Shown here: one piece after another, positions 11,424 through 25,197 of the stretch
Layout: each line of letters starts with the position of its first letter
Numbering within the stretch: position 1 is the first letter of the stretch
Assembly (NCBI RefSeq): GCF_023343835.1
Contig: NC_064433.1
Location: 72,954,823-73,018,822, forward strand
Direction of reading: 5' to 3'
Length of the DNA stretch: 64,000 nucleotides
From: Lagopus muta
Taxonomy: Eukaryota > Chordata > Aves > Galliformes > Phasianidae
Notes under the pieces: model-generated
Seen by the model: only the letters and a program-made list of their open reading frames with translations
Told to the model about the DNA's origin: nothing
Databases searched by the model: none
Position numbers and translations under genes: made by a program

Positions 11424-11924
11424 CTAACAAATGAAATTGTCCTAGGCTGCTTTTCAGGCATTGCTTAAATCCCCTTTCTCAAACTTGGAGGTCATACAGC
11501 TGCCTGATAAGAAGCAAACAAACTTCAGGTATTGAAGTTCTCTTTGCTGCAGAACCATTCTCATCATTACCATATCCATTAAGAGATGTGAGTCACATCT
11601 CACCTCTGTTTGTCCTTTTTACCTCACTGCAGTTAAACAATTAATAATGGCTGACATGAATCCATGCAGTACTGGATCATCCAGCTGGACTAGTGGGGTC
11701 TAGAACAAAATATAGGCATTTATTATGTTTCTGTTGAACTATCAGTAATATATATAACTAACAGCTTATGGTAATTGCAGGAAGAAGGATAGTACCTGGC
11801 TCTGATAAAAGGCTTCTTTAGACCAAGAAGCCTCTTACATGAATTCAAATGGGCATAATGAGTTTATATTCTTTTGCTGTGTGCCTGCAGCATTTCTGTT
11901 CTAGAAATTCATTTTGGGTGGTCC

Positions 11925-11996
11925 TTTGTGGAGCCAGGAGTTGGATTTGATGCTTCTTGTGGGTCCCCTCCAACTCGGGATATTCTGTGATTCAAT
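11925..11996 (+). mobile_element. CR1 LINE 3' terminal fragment
   Basis: A short piece of the CR1 3' end: a GGATTTGATG stretch, CCCCTCCAACTCGGGATATT, then CTGTGATTC. Only about 70 bp. Confidence 0.65.
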
Positions 11997-12984
11997 GCAC
12001 CAAGTATGGGGGAGAATCTTTTAATTCAGTTTGTAATCAAGTTTTTTACTCTGGCTATGTGCAGCTATATGGGGTAGGAGACTTAAGGCCATATTTCTGT
12101 GCCTACAAGGGGAGGTGCCTATGAGAAAATCACTCCGAAAATACTGTGGAGCCCCAGTGCTTTGATGTCTGTGTTGCAAAAGCCTGCAGCTAAATAATCA
12201 TAGATTTAGAACAACCAATAGTATGTGAATGCTATTTTTGGAAAGCACAGCACAGAAGTACAGCACATGCAGCACATGTGAATTGGGAAAGTACAGTCTA
12301 TTTTTGGAGTCTGCTTGCATATTTGCTGAGTCAAGGTTTGCAGAGAATCTAACATTTCTTATATCTGCTTTAGTGAGGTCATTGGCTTTCAAGCAATTTG
12401 TGAGTTCCACAAAATCCTTTCTCCCTCAGCACTGTAGGGAAATTAATTAGAAAACTCCAAAAAATAACTGGAGAATAAGAGGTAGAGGAAAAAGGGAGAC
12501 TACCTTTTAATGGGGATGAACTGAGGAAAACTAATAGCTATGCATGTGTACAAAGACCATAAAGGCTTTAAAAAATACAGACAGGGAAGAAGTGGATCTG
12601 AAAGAAAATAGTAAATTTACATCTTATTCTATTTTTGCTAAAGCAAACATATATTTTGGGAGTACATATATTTAGGGAGAAAACAGTAATCAGAGGAAAA
12701 AACACTGAAATAGCATTGCATTAATTGAAACCTCTGAATGCAACTCAGAACTGTTGGAAATCTGAGTGGTCATCTCATTCAATACTCGTCTTACGTCCAG
12801 AAACCTAACCTGAGAATCACGCTTGTAAAAAAATCTAAACAGATGAATTTTAACTGGGTTTAATTTTTGCTTATAAAGGTCCCCACCTTTGTCCCTTTCT
12901 GTAGTTTGACTATGCAGTGGAATATCTGACTATCTCTTCATATTTCATCATTAGCTTCTGAAGTTGTATAGACAGCATGCTTGG
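11997..12984. other. Non-coding interval
   Basis: AT-rich, no gene or recognisable repeat seen. Confidence 0.45.
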
Positions 12985-13789
12985 GATCTAGATAAGCTGG
13001 ATCGCTGGGCTGAGGTGAATGGGATGTGGTTCAACAAGGCCAAGTGCCGGGTCCTGCACTTTGGCCACAGTAACCCCATGCAGTGCTATAGGCCTGGGGC
13101 TGAGTGGCTGGATGAGTGTGAAGAGGAAAGGGACCTGGGGGTGTTAGTTGATGCTCAGCTGAACATGAGCCGACAGTGTGCCCAGGTGGCCAAGAGGGCC
13201 AATGGCATCCTGTGTGTCAGTGTGTGTCCAGCAGGAGCAGGGAGGTGATCATCCCCCTGTACTCAGCACTGGTGAGGCCGCACCTCGAGTACTGTGTTCA
13301 GTTTTGGGCCCCTCACTACAAGAAAGACATTGAGGCCCTGGAATGCATCCAGAGAAGGGCAACGAAACTGGTGAGGGGTCTGGAGCACAAGTCTTATGAG
13401 GAGCAGCTGAGGGAGCTGGGATTGTTCAGTCTGGAGAAAAGGAGGATCGGAGGAGACCTCATTGCACTCTACAAGTGCAATTGGCATGAGGAGGGGTTTG
13501 GCCCCTTCTCCCAGGTAACAAACAGGAGGGAATGGCTGCAAGTTGTACCAGAAGAGGTTTGGGTTAGGCGTAAGGAAGAACTTTTTCTCTCAGGGAGTGG
13601 TCAGGCACTGGAATGGCTGCCCAGGGAGGTGGTGGAGTTGCTGTCCCTGGCAGTGTTCAAAGGTGTCTGGATGAGGAGCTACGACATATGGTTTAGAGGT
13701 TTGTGGTAGCAATGGTAGTGGGAGGACGGTTGGACTAGATGATCTTGCAGGTCATTTCCAACCTTTGCGATTCTATGATTCTATGATTC
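12985..13789 (+). mobile_element. CR1 LINE, 3' part
   Basis: Reads [59 protein letters not shown] and [18 protein letters not shown]. One frameshift near 13215 and another near 13700 break the frame. It ends in two ATTCTATG units. It appears younger than the copies at 4.9 and 5.5 kb, judging from its closer fit to the CR1 pattern. Confidence 0.9.
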
Positions 13790-16700
13790 CTGTCTGTGTA
13801 CTAATAAGCCACCCATTTGTGCTTGATTATCATAAAACTTGGTTGTTCTCGTTAGCATTTTCTGCAGTTGCCATGTTTGGCATCTCTCTGCCCAGATGGT
13901 AGCAACTCTGGCAAGGAATTTTTTCAGAGCTATATACAAGTCACACCATGTCTCTTTGGATGGATTAGAGTCAACACCATCATAACTGCAAATCCACACA
14001 TCCACCTCTGCAATCAGAACCATGTAGGAAAACAAAATAACCTGCACGAATCTGCCATGCTAACAAACCTCACCAGCTGTAAGTAAAATTAGGGATAATA
14101 GATTTTTAGCTTAATTCACACTGCATTTCTTGTTCGTAGTACAAGTGTGGCCCTTTTCCACTGGAGAAACTGAGGTACAGCATATTGAAATGCTATTGAA
14201 AGATCTGGCATACAGCCAAAAGCTGAACATTTTGGCAGTGACTGTAGTGTGTATAGAAGTGATGATCTTAGTGTTAATTCAGTATCTATTATTTTGAAAA
14301 AATAATGTACAGCATGTACACTGCATACTCATGTTTGCATCTTCTCTACTTCCATATTGTCTTAACTGTCAGACCACTTGTGTCTGAAGAGGCGTGCCAC
14401 ATTCTCATAGGACTCTATAGTACTCACAGATAGGTAATTATCAATAAATGACTGTTTAAAATAACAGTTACAATAGTTTGCATAGATCAGATAAAATTGA
14501 ATAGCCCATTTTATTTCTGGATTGCTGAATGTCTTAGATAGTAACTCAGTAGTCTGAAGGAAATAGTGTCATCAATACATATAAAATGAACTTCCTTTGG
14601 AAACTGTGAAAAACTCGTTTTGAATGCACTGATTCTTTGAATTGTCAGAAACGTGTTAGTTCACAAGAGTTAAAACAAAAGCATGATGTTCAGCTCTTAG
14701 AAAGAACTAGTCTCTTCATTATAGAAGTTTTGTTTTCAAAGCAAGTCCCACAATCTTACTTCTGTTAACATAATATGTTGCACCAGATACCTGTATTTTG
14801 AGAGGATAAATAAAATCATCTGGTCTTTGACAAGCAGTGCCTCTTCCAGAGCAAGTAATTTTGATAAAAATAAGCAGTGAATAATTTGCAGGTCTTTCTG
14901 GATCACCAGAACAAAAACAATGTAAGTTTAGTATTGCTAGGAGTGACTTTATAGACCAAATAGCTAGGAATTGCAGGCCTTCCTTATTAACAGCAATAAA
15001 TACTGTGTGAAATCCTCCTCTTCTGGACTGTGATTCAGCTGAAGGTTAAGACTTACTTTTAGATGTTTACATGCCAGTAAGGTATCTAAACCCTCCTGTG
15101 AGCCCAATTTGACTACATACACAGAAGCTTTCTTTGACACTTTGCGGGACCCTATGACACCCTGGATATACCAGCAACTTCTGAGGATTTGCAGGCATGG
15201 CATGTGGCATTCTCCTCAAACAGCAAATGGAAGACAAACCAAGGATGCCCTTAACCATCTCAAACAGCACGAAGTGCATATGTTTAAACAACTGAACTGA
15301 GCCACAGAGATCCTGTCACTAGGCAATGGAGCTGATAGAGAGATTCTTGGTCTGAAGCAGACCTTATCTGGCTGGTGATCTGGGTCACTGAACTCCAAGA
15401 GCCTGCACCGGATGGATTTTCCCAGTTACAGAGGGAACTTAAAAACAGACATTATGGATGCAAGCACAAACATGGTCTTCACCTTGTACTCAATCTTTCC
15501 CTGACTGATAGATGGCAAATGAAATTGTTTTAATACAAACCTGCCTCTGTTCTCACTCATAAGAGAACCAAGAATAAGAAGGGAAACAAACTACACAGAC
15601 CAGTAGCATGGAAACTGTTTCAGAACATGTCATGCTTTTATGATTTTTTGTTATTAGTATTCCACATAACATCATGTAATGCTCTGGGAGTTAAAGAGTT
15701 AATGCTCCAGTTCCATGGACTGCTGACATTTCTGGGTACCTGGCTCTCAGAAAAGAAGAATTATATCTCCCAGAAGACTTTGCTGTTCCATTTCTGTCTT
15801 CTGTTTAGAGGGAAAGATTAAACTGCTCACGAGTCAGGAGACTTTCTCAGATAGTGAAAGCAGGAATGAGGCATGGGCACTTGTAGTCAGGTAAGTGAGA
15901 GCAGAGGATTAAGCTGTGCCACAGACAATGACAAGACTATCAGTCACAGGGCTCAGTTAAATACTACAGCCTCCATGGGCCCATCAGTAGTCAGATGCCA
16001 TGTTAAACACGGCTAGTCCCTCTCTGCAGATAATTTTTTTTAGTGAAGTTATTGTCTTTGTTAGGTAGCATATTGAAGTATGTAAAGGCTAATGTGATCT
16101 AATGGTTTCACAGTGAAACTTCAGCTACAGGATGGAAAGGGCCAATGAAGCATTAACTCTGGATGAAACCACAGTTTGTCTAACTGCTGATTTTTGCAAG
16201 TACACAGTGAGAGAAAGCATTGCAAAGAAGTACATGCATGATGCTTAATAGATTAGCAGTATAGGAACTTCTTCTATGAGCTTGGGCTCATAGTGCTTTT
16301 CATTAGATAGGAGTTCTGAGGTTTGCCTGCTCCTAGAGCAGATGAAACACAGCAATACTTATCTCTCTTAGAGAAAACATCTGCAAACATCTACTAAGGC
16401 AAGTATGGATCTGACAGTTCCCTAAACATAACCCTTCCCACTTCCTACCCATCCTTGTTTCAGGGCACGTTTGGATTTGAGAGACAGGATGTCTCAGCAG
16501 CAGTGGTAAGAAAATGACGCACTCACAGCAGCACAGAGTGATACGAGATTTATTGAGCATACACTCATACACACATGGACATCCATTTTAGATAATCCTA
16601 GTAAGTGGCAAGCAGAAACTTCCTAAGCAAGTGCACTATGACTTACCAACTCTTGAGAGACAGCAAACAACCGAAAAGGAAAAAGAAGGAACATGGCAGT

Positions 16701-17470
16701 GGATTTGATAGGTAGTGCCAGCAGAATGTCCAATGCCTCAAGTGCACTTTTCCTCTCTCCCCCACTGCAGCCTCTCTCATGCTTTTATTTTCCCCTGGGT
16801 CTGCAGGGTTTTTTCCACTTGCACGCTGTACCCACGTGGCCAACATGTGATACAGAGCCCAATTGGAACACCTGCTTGCAAAACAAGTCATTGCAAAACC
16901 AAGATAAACTACCAAGGTCAGCTATCTTTACAAGACACACTTTCTACACTTACTTTAAAACAGTCAGAATACTTTGTTCCATTCCAGGATCATTCTTCAG
17001 TCAGGGAACTTTAGGTCCCCAACAGAATCCTGCATTCACATGAGAATGGAAAGCAGAAAGGACAGTCATGACCAGCTCACTCCTGACTTGTTGGTAGTTG
17101 ACTGTTAGGTTACCCAGCCATTGTAAATATCTGTCTTCTTTTTGAAAGTTTCCACACTTTCAGCTTCCCTGTGACAAATGAACGAACTTTTTCAATTAAT
17201 TATATATGAGGATTTCTCCCAGAGAAGGTTGCCAAGACCTTCTGGAGAGTGGCCCAAAGATTTCTCTCTGTTTCTAGAGGCTTACATCCCATGTTTAGAA
17301 ACAGTGGTTTTCTGTATCTCATCCCTATCTTGACAATTTGTTAGAGAAAGCAAGGCACTATCTATGAAGAGTACTTTTGCTGGCATCCATTGTACCAGGC
17401 ATTAGCAATCTATATTTACAACCAACTTTTGCAAAAGCAATTACTTTTTCTTTCTTTGTAGAGTTCTGCT
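13790..17470. other. Non-coding interval
   Basis: No coding sequence supported; open frames up to 116 codons show no family pattern. A small perfect palindrome (arms CTATGAGC, four-base loop) lies near 16276. 16330-17050 has an LTR-like look on the - strand (AATAAATCTCGTATC near 16540) but no boundaries could be defined. Confidence 0.4.
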
Positions 17471-19299
17471 GCTACGTAGATCTGAAGAGCTCATGTTGAC
17501 AGCCCTCAAATCTTCCATGTACACATACAAAGACCATTGGGAGCAGCAGTGTGTGTGTGGACTTGCTGTAAGGACAGGAGGCAGCAGATATAGCTGCTTT
17601 AAACCAGTTTTGGATCACCACTAATAGTTCCTCCAGATTCCTGTCTGTAGCTACCTGGCCCCCCTGAGGTGGCTGATATCTCAAATGGAATTAGGACATC
17701 TTCTAGCCTCCATACCTGTGGAGTAATCTTATCTATAGGCCTGATACCTACCCTTTTAGTGGGTGAAGGTGTAAAACATTGCCTCCATAATTGCCTCCAC
17801 AGGCTTAGGAGGACACAGTTGAGTTGTTTATAAGTCTTACTAGACATTAGCCCAGCCCATATGAGGTCACTCTACATTTGCCTGGAAGACACTCTCACAG
17901 GCCCTGACTGTGAAATCCTCAGGGGGGAGTAAGGGGAAATATTCAGGCTTGGACTTCTCAAGATCAGTATTCCTTTTCCTGTATTGCTTTAATATTGTGC
18001 TTTAATCTTAGGCACTCAGTTTCTCTGAGGTCAGCCACTAATTGAGTGGCCTGTTTAATTACAGCCTTGGAGGCCACCAAAGTATTTAAGATTTCTACAA
18101 GTGTCTCATAATGATGGGGGGGAGCTTGCTGTAGAATTTAGTCTCTCATTCCCATAGTGTATTTGACCATGTCGGGACTCTCAAAAATGCCCTCACAGAG
18201 GGTTTCTCTAATGCCTAAATCCCAGATGTAATTCTGGAGCTATTTCGTAGAATTCCATAATTCTATGGATGGGTATGTCTGGTTTATTAGGCCACTTCAT
18301 GCAACAGGCCATCATAATCCATTTAAGGAATGATTTTCCTCACTGTGTATGACAGTGGCATACAAGTTTCACCTCAGTGCTCACTGTCTCATGATAGAGG
18401 CTAGTTTGGAAACTTCTAGGTCATTTACCACAACACTTTCAGCTTCCATATCCCATAATCTCAACAACAAGGCCAGATGATTTCCTTCAGCATTTGCTGG
18501 TATCATTGGACTAAGTCCATCAATTCAGCAGTGACATGCATCAGAGCTTGGGGGGGAAACCATTCTTCAGATTCTTCAGGTGCCACCTTCATAAGTCTTT
18601 CCTGGATTTTCTTTTTTGTTTTTATTTGAGTGACTATTGGCCAGATTTTTAGAGGGTCCAGCTCTACTGGAGCCTCTAGCTCAGGTTTTTTAGAGTTCTA
18701 CTTTTCAATATATTTAGGGCCTTAGGGGTCCAATTGCTCCCTTCATTCACGAGAGACAAGGCACTGTCTTGTTGAACTGCATTAGTTCAGGTAGATTTAC
18801 CTGTTGTGATCTTACATTCTAGCTGTTTAACTTGATTGCACAGTAATCCATTTTCATCCCCAGGATGCTGTTCCTAGGTATTCAAATGATTTAAAACCAT
18901 TAACAGAGATCAGGCTACAGTGGATGCAGCAAAATGTCTTTCTTTGTTTATTGAAATATCCTTTCCTAGGCCTTTAAAATATACTGTGATTCAGGGAACT
19001 GACAATGTTCCCACCCCTTCCTTAATGGGCCCCTGTCCCTCTACTATGGACGCCAGTCCATGCCAAGGGGAGCCTAGGAATCCCAATATGGGCCCAAGTA
19101 ACTCCTTTTCCAGTGAAATGTATTTCCTCTCATCCAAACCAGCTTGCTACACCCTTTAATAAAGCTATTTCAGAATTTATGTTGCCTTTCATAGGTGCTC
19201 CTGCTTGCCCTGACAAATATATGGATAAGAGGCAGTGGATATAGTTGCTTTAAAGCAGTTCAGTCCAACAAAGGCAGAGGTCACAATCTAGTAATGAAG
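17471..19299 (-). pseudogene. Possible retroelement gag-like remnant, heavily broken
   Basis: The - strand carries many short coding-like stretches separated by stops: ELLGPILGFLGSPWHGL and IVEGQGPIKEGVG near 19020-19110, PSVRAFLRVPTWSNTLW near 18170, and RPIDKITPQVWRLEDVL near 17700-17750. The look is of a retroviral Gag region, but no zinc knuckle, protease or other diagnostic motif was found, so the call rests on general resemblance and on the LTR-like segment just upstream on the same strand. A short segment (AACTG..TTTAAAGCA..TATATC) occurs twice, near 17590 and 19245. Confidence 0.35.
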
Positions 19300-19510
19300 A
19301 AGAAATAATTTACCCCTTTCTGAGGATCAGGGCTCACCAAACATCCCAAAGGAGACAATCTCCAAGAAGAGAAGTGGCTGCCAGCCTTTAATGAGGTTAG
19401 GGAAGTGTGAACTTCTTTCACCTTACTCCCAGGGCTGGATATGTCCCTTCGCCAGGTGCTCAATCACTGGTTCAGGCTGTGACCTAACAGTTCCATACAC
19501 CTGCTAAGGT
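19300..19510 (-). mobile_element. Possible LTR end (R/U5) upstream of the gag-like remnant
   Basis: On the - strand an ATTAAAGG polyadenylation-like signal (19385-19392) is followed 45 bp on by TTTGGTGAGCC, which could be an LTR end plus primer-binding site. A similar arrangement (AATAAAGG, then TTTTGGCAAGCC) occurs at 22088-22135, and both have GGTTCAGGCTGTGA upstream on the + strand. Boundaries and family are unknown. Confidence 0.35.
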
Positions 19511-20136
19511 TGTCCTGCCTGAAGTGCAGATATTCTAAATAGGGATGAAATATTTATCTTTTGATACAAGTGATATTTCTGTGTGTATTTTTTTCTCCTG
19601 GACTGTTATGCCTCCTCAACTCAGAATCAGCCTAAGCTGTCTATGAGAAAAAGACATACGAGAAAGATTTTCTTGGAATTTTGAGAAACTTCTGTTTTGT
19701 CTTCTAGTCCAGCTGCAAGACTGACAACAGATTCTCTGCCATTTTTTTACTGAATACATTGACCATGACTATGTGAACCTTTATTTAACCCATTTCTGCA
19801 CAATGATTCCCACTGAGTACTAGATAGAAAGACCCTGAAAACCAGAAAGAAATCTAAAGTGCAGGTTGCTTATAAAGGACTCCCAGCATTTGAGTTGCTG
19901 CAAATATGTTGGGAGATTCTTATTTTTTGCCTAGTGGCTGGGAACATGAAGCTGCCAGCTTCCCTCCTCCTCTGGGAGAGGAAGATAGTGCTTCACACAA
20001 TGTATGTGTAGTACAGTTAGAGGCATGAGGGAAAGATGAGTGACCATTCTGAAGGCTGAGGAATGCCTACCAAAACAAAAATGCAGACTTTGATTGCAAA
20101 GGTCTTTGCATATATGAAGTTCATCTGAGCTGGAGA

Positions 20137-20138
<2 letters not shown>
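19511..20138. other. Non-coding interval
   Basis: No gene or repeat recognised. Confidence 0.4.
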
Positions 20139-20187
<49 letters not shown>

Positions 20188-20189
20188 AT

Positions 20190-20224
<35 letters not shown>
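20139..20224. repeat. Compound microsatellite (TATC)n-(CA)n
   Basis: About twelve TATC/ATCT units, a short TATATACACATA bridge, then about fourteen CA units. Likely length-variable. Confidence 0.95.
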
Positions 20225-21639
20225 AATTTTTTTCTGCAGTGACTGCCTTTGCAATATGATTGGAATGTTATGATCTTTTTGTTGTTAATGGTTGAATTCA
20301 TGACTGCATTTCAGGACTTATCCTGAAACTAGGTCTACACAGGACCTTGTGATAGAAACTAATTACTCCAGATCTCAGACACAAGACATGCAGGCCTACA
20401 TGGGCTTCCAGAAAAATAGTGAAGAACTAAGAACCAGGTGGATGTTTTCCTTATCTATGAGAATCAGACAGCAGTGCAGACTGCAGGAATCAAGGTAATT
20501 TATACCCCTTGGGAATCAGATTTGCGGATATTCTATGTCTTTATCAAGTAGCACAACTCCGAACTGCTAGATAGAGCCTTTCCTGGTGAAGTCAGGGATT
20601 TCTCTTACTGGAAACTTTTCTGTTCATATTGCCAGCAGACTTGATGTCTTCCCCTAGGAATTACAATTCTGCCACGTATCATTGTTGCTTGTCCTGTCAA
20701 AGAACAGACCCATTTCTTTATCCTGCTTAGAGTCTACTGCTAAGAATTTAATGAATATGTGCTTCCAGTTAAGGATATCCAGTGGGTTACTTGTTTTCCC
20801 AGCAAACATTTTTGTACTTCTCATTCCCAGATTGCAGATAGATCATTTGCCCAAATTCACAGATACATATTTTTTCTGCTTCAGACTGAACTTCACTTTT
20901 TAAACTTTGCTTTACAAAGGTATTGTTATTACATCTTTTCATTCTAAGTTTTCCTGTGTTTCCTTTCTACATAATAGTTGTTCTTTCACCTTAAATTGCT
21001 TTTTATGCATACTTCTGATAAGCCAGTATAGCACTTGTCAATGTTTTCCCTTCTACAGCATGTAACAGAACAAGAGAAAGTAAGAAGTTCATAGGAACTT
21101 TTGTGTTATGTGTATGAACAAGAAAACAAATGGAGAAATATGTGAAAGTGCAGAAATTCCACCCAATTTTCCAAGTTCTCCAAGGCAGCTACAATTCAGC
21201 TGAAAAAATACATGCAAATATTCTCATGCTGAACAGCCCTTTTGGTGACAGATACATACAGCACTGGACCAGTCCTTTACAATTCTCCCTTCATGTATAC
21301 TGCTGAATTGATTTTAATTGTTTACTGTGTATTTCTTGAGGTACCTACCACCAGTAGTTTTCAAGTGCCTTTCAGCTCAGAGGCCAATGAGATTAGATCA
21401 CCTATAACTTTTTCTACCAACATTGTGGTTGGACTGAGAACCTCAAAAACTGCATGGAGAAGCGATATGTTAGATTAAATCAGCTGATACAGCTGGAAAA
21501 ATCAAGCAAGATTTTTGCCACATCCTCCCTTCATCAAATTATGAGTGCTGTGTTAAATGATATATCACTGCAGTACAATAAAACTGTAAGTCTGCAGAAA
21601 TCAATGGAGTTACATTGGTCTAATATTAGTGTACGCTAG
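20225..21639. other. Non-coding interval
   Basis: No gene or recognisable repeat family supported. Confidence 0.4.
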
Positions 21640-21915
21640 CAGTAAATCAAGCCATGAGGTGCTGTGGTTGATGAGTGCTTCTTGTAAATTGGGAGTGATG
21701 TTTTCTATTTTCCAGTCCCCAGGGACTTCGCCCAACAGCCGTGACTTTTCAAATATGATGGAGAGCAGCTCAGCAGCCACATCAGCCAGCTGCTTTAGGA
21801 TCCTGGAATGTTTGTCATCTGGCCCCATACGCTTGTATACATTCAGCCTCATTAGGCAGTTTTGGACTTGGTCTACTCAGCAGGGGTGGATTTTCTACCC
21901 CAGTTTGCACCTAGA
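21640..21915 (-). mobile_element. CR1 LINE fragment, RT N-terminal part
   Basis: The - strand reads LNVYKRMGPDDKHSRILKQL, then DVAAELLSIIFEKS and GEVPGDWKIENITP, the conserved start of the CR1 reverse transcriptase (thumb-side of the palm). Upstream DQVQNCLM matches the same element in another frame. Both ends are missing. Confidence 0.85.
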
Positions 21916-21959
21916 AGTCCAAGGGATGAGAGTTTTGTGGATGTGAGAATCCAGGGATG

Positions 21960-22500
21960 TGCCCTAGCAAAAGTTCAAAGGAGTAGTCTTTCCCCATTCA
22001 AACCACCCCATGATATTTTTCAGAAATGCCATGGTAAATATTTTAGGAGGCTTATGATGGAATATCTTTAAATGTATTTGGCTGTCTGGCTTGCCAAAAT
22101 GTAAAGTAAACAGAGGTGTTGACAGAACCTTTATTTGGGATATAGATACTATAGAACAAGTTGACAAAAGAGGAATTAACTCACCCCTTCCTGTAACAGT
22201 TTGGAAAAAAAGATGAGCTGAGGAATGCAGCCCTCTCTGATTCAAACTCTGGTGAACCACAAATGGGGGAGAGAGGTGGAGGGGTAAACGGCTCAGACTC
22301 TGAGTACATACACACTCCTGGAAGCATGGCCAGAAGGAAGAGGAAGGGTGGATGTAGGATTTCCCACTCTGGTCACTCGGGTGCACACCTACAGGTTCAG
22401 GCTGTGATGTGGCAATTCCACTGCAGGCAGATACAGCTCTATTTGAGGGAAGTGCATAAGTGAGCAGCAAAATTAGAGCTAACAGCCTTAAACTTCACTG
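21960..22500 (-). mobile_element. LTR-like segment with polyadenylation signal
   Basis: On the - strand an AATAAAGG signal at 22128-22135 is followed by a short U5-like stretch and TTTTGGCAAGCC, a possible LTR end/primer-binding site. An open frame of 168 codons crosses the region but has no family resemblance. It shares short motifs with the segment at 19300-19510. Boundaries uncertain. Confidence 0.35.
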
Positions 22501-23130
22501 CTGAGTACTACAGAGACAGTCAAAAGGGACCTGGAATGATTGGGTAAAGAAAAGTAAGGATAAAGCTCTTGGATTTCACATCTTTGAACACTTCCAATGA
22601 AAACAATTGTCTGCCATGCTGGAAAGCACAAATGTAGTAAGGAAGTGATTAAAACCGGAGAAGGAAAGGATTAGGATAAGAAGAACTACCAAAGATGGCA
22701 TGAAAGTTAAAAACACTTCCCACCTGCAAAGCAATGCTGAGATACTCCTTCCCCTGCATATAGACCTCATGCTCCTTGACTCTGTGAATGTTTCCTATTA
22801 GTTGGTTAGCCTGCATCTCTGGGATGAGGCTTGATAACATACACTTCCGTTTCCTCATGGTGGATATTTTACTTTTATTATCTCCTTTCATGGTGGATTA
22901 TGAGACATTAGCCTATAGAATTTTTTTCTGCTAGCCTGACTTCAAGGCTTAAGAATATCTAAATCAAGTGTACAAAATAATTCTATTTATTTATTTATTT
23001 TGCAGCCACAAAAATGGTCAGGAACCAGTAAGTCCTAGAATTCAGTCTGAAAATATAGTAAAAGAAAAAAGAAATCATAGTATTTTCTTGCCTACTTAAA
23101 GTGAAATAAGGATCTTTCATTTCTTTTTTC

Positions 23131-23161
<31 letters not shown>

Positions 23162-25197
23162 AATACTTTTACAGCATAAAAAGTAGCTAATTAAGTTCAC
23201 CGCTGAAGAAGAATATGTTCTGAAAATTATGAGAAACTTGGAATTGGAGGTTTCAAGAACTCTGTAGTGAGAGAAAAGGTAGCGTTAAAATTTTCTCTGA
23301 GGTAGCAGAGCAAATGCAACTCATGCAGCAATTGGAAAGTCAGCAGAGGCGTGGGTGACCTGGCAGCTCCAGGCCTTGCTCTGCCTTCTCTCTCATCCTC
23401 TGCAAGAACCTCAGCCCCAGAGCCATCTCTGCCTCTTACCTCTTCCTACTGCAGTTGCTCCACTTTCCATAAATAATAAAATATTCATTGAAGTAGGGAC
23501 CCAAACCTCAGTTTTCCACATCCTGTGTGAACACCTGAACAACAGCACTGTCAAATCAATCTCCTTTGAAACTCTCTCAGTAAATGTTTAAGTATTTATG
23601 CAGGTTAGAACTGCTGTGGCAGAGAAAACTGACAGACCTGCCTTGGGATAGAGACTAGCCATTGGATAGGGAGAGTGGTCTGGTCATGCACAAGTGACAC
23701 AGGGACTCTAACCTTATAGAGATTGAGAGAATAAAGACACTTTCATGGAAGGTTTCTTCTTGTCATAGCCATGCTTTCTAACCAGAAGCCCTTCACTGAA
23801 AACTTTAACAAGCAATACAAACTAAGGCTAGTTACAGCCCAGCAGTCCAGCTAAATGAACGGTGAGCAACACACGATACAACCATCCCTTGGTCAAGTCT
23901 TCTGCAGAGAACAGACATATCATCCTTTATTGGGGAATACCCAGAGAGGGGATCCCAGTTTTTATCTCCCGGATTTCATAGCAGTGCTTTGAAAAACAGC
24001 ATAGCTTAAGGGATAGAGCTTTGGTTGCAGACAAAATGTCTAAACGTTTCCTAAGAAAAAAAGCACAGATGAGAGTTAGCCCAGTTTTATCAGTGTCTGG
24101 GTTAAATTTTCAGCTTTGCCTGCTTACAAAGCAGGATGCTGCTTCCCTCACCTTCTTCAAGTGAGGGCAGGGGTTCTCAGCTGTAATAAAGGTGGTGAAT
24201 TGCGGTGAGGGCTTAAAGCTACTTAGAAGAAGATATGAAATGGGACCCAAAGCTATTCACCTCAGAGCATCTGCCTAAAGACAACCACTGTTTTATTTAT
24301 TGCTTCTGCCTGACTGTAGCTGTGAGTCTGTCTTGTTTAAAATGAGAGATTCAGAAGTTCTGTCATGGCTTGATAGGTTTGCAAATCAGCTAGGAGGAAG
24401 GGAGAAAAGTGAGGAAAGAAAGAAGAGATGTGAGAGGAGGTATAAAGATGCAGAATACACAGATATAATAGAAGAAATTTCACTATAGATGACTGAAAAT
24501 AACAAACCTTTTAGCAGGCAGATCTGTCACTATACAGTTAAACTCTTAGTTTTTTTTTTCCTTTGGAAAGGCACGGGCGACAAAGCCCACACTGCATAGC
24601 AGCATGGGGCACATCCTCATCCACCTTTTGGCCCTTGCTCAAAAAGAGAATCATCTGGACGCCTTAGCATTCATTCTCTCTCAGCATGGTGCTCAGGAAT
24701 CACACAAAATATGCAGTGATGTTTGAGCTTCTTGTGCAACCTGGGGCTGGTATATATTAGGGTCACTGCAAAGGGAACCTAGGGGTGAGACATGAGCATG
24801 CCATACATATCCCCAAACCAAGGAGAAAGCAAAGCAGCAGGGCTCTCAGTGTATTTACACTCGCACTGCTGAAGGGGATAGCAGGTCTTAGGTAGGAAAT
24901 GGGTGAAGGGGAGGTAGCAGCAGAAGCTGTCCTGGTGTGCAGGACCAGAAGAGCAGAGGGTGGGACAATTTTCAGGGCTTAAGCATGATTACTTACTGGT
25001 TTATTTACTACAGCTACATTTATTGGCATTATTTGCCTCGTGTAAGCAAGACATATAAATCAGAAACCAGAGTGACAGGCTTCCTAATCCAGTCTAAGTG
25101 TAAATCAGCCACATGTATTAAAGTTCCCATCTGTGCCAGTGATAATTTTCTTGTTGGGAGGAGTAGGTCTTCTGTTGCATGGCAACAGTATGTAACG
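22501..25197. other. Non-coding interval with poly-T
   Basis: No gene supported. A run of about 20 T lies at 23137-23157, and a short ATTT repeat at 22985-23000. Confidence 0.45.

Noticed and set aside
16330..17050. Possible LTR on the - strand
   Set aside because: A polyadenylation-like AATAAATCTC is present, but there are no TG/CA ends, primer site or adjoining coding to support it.
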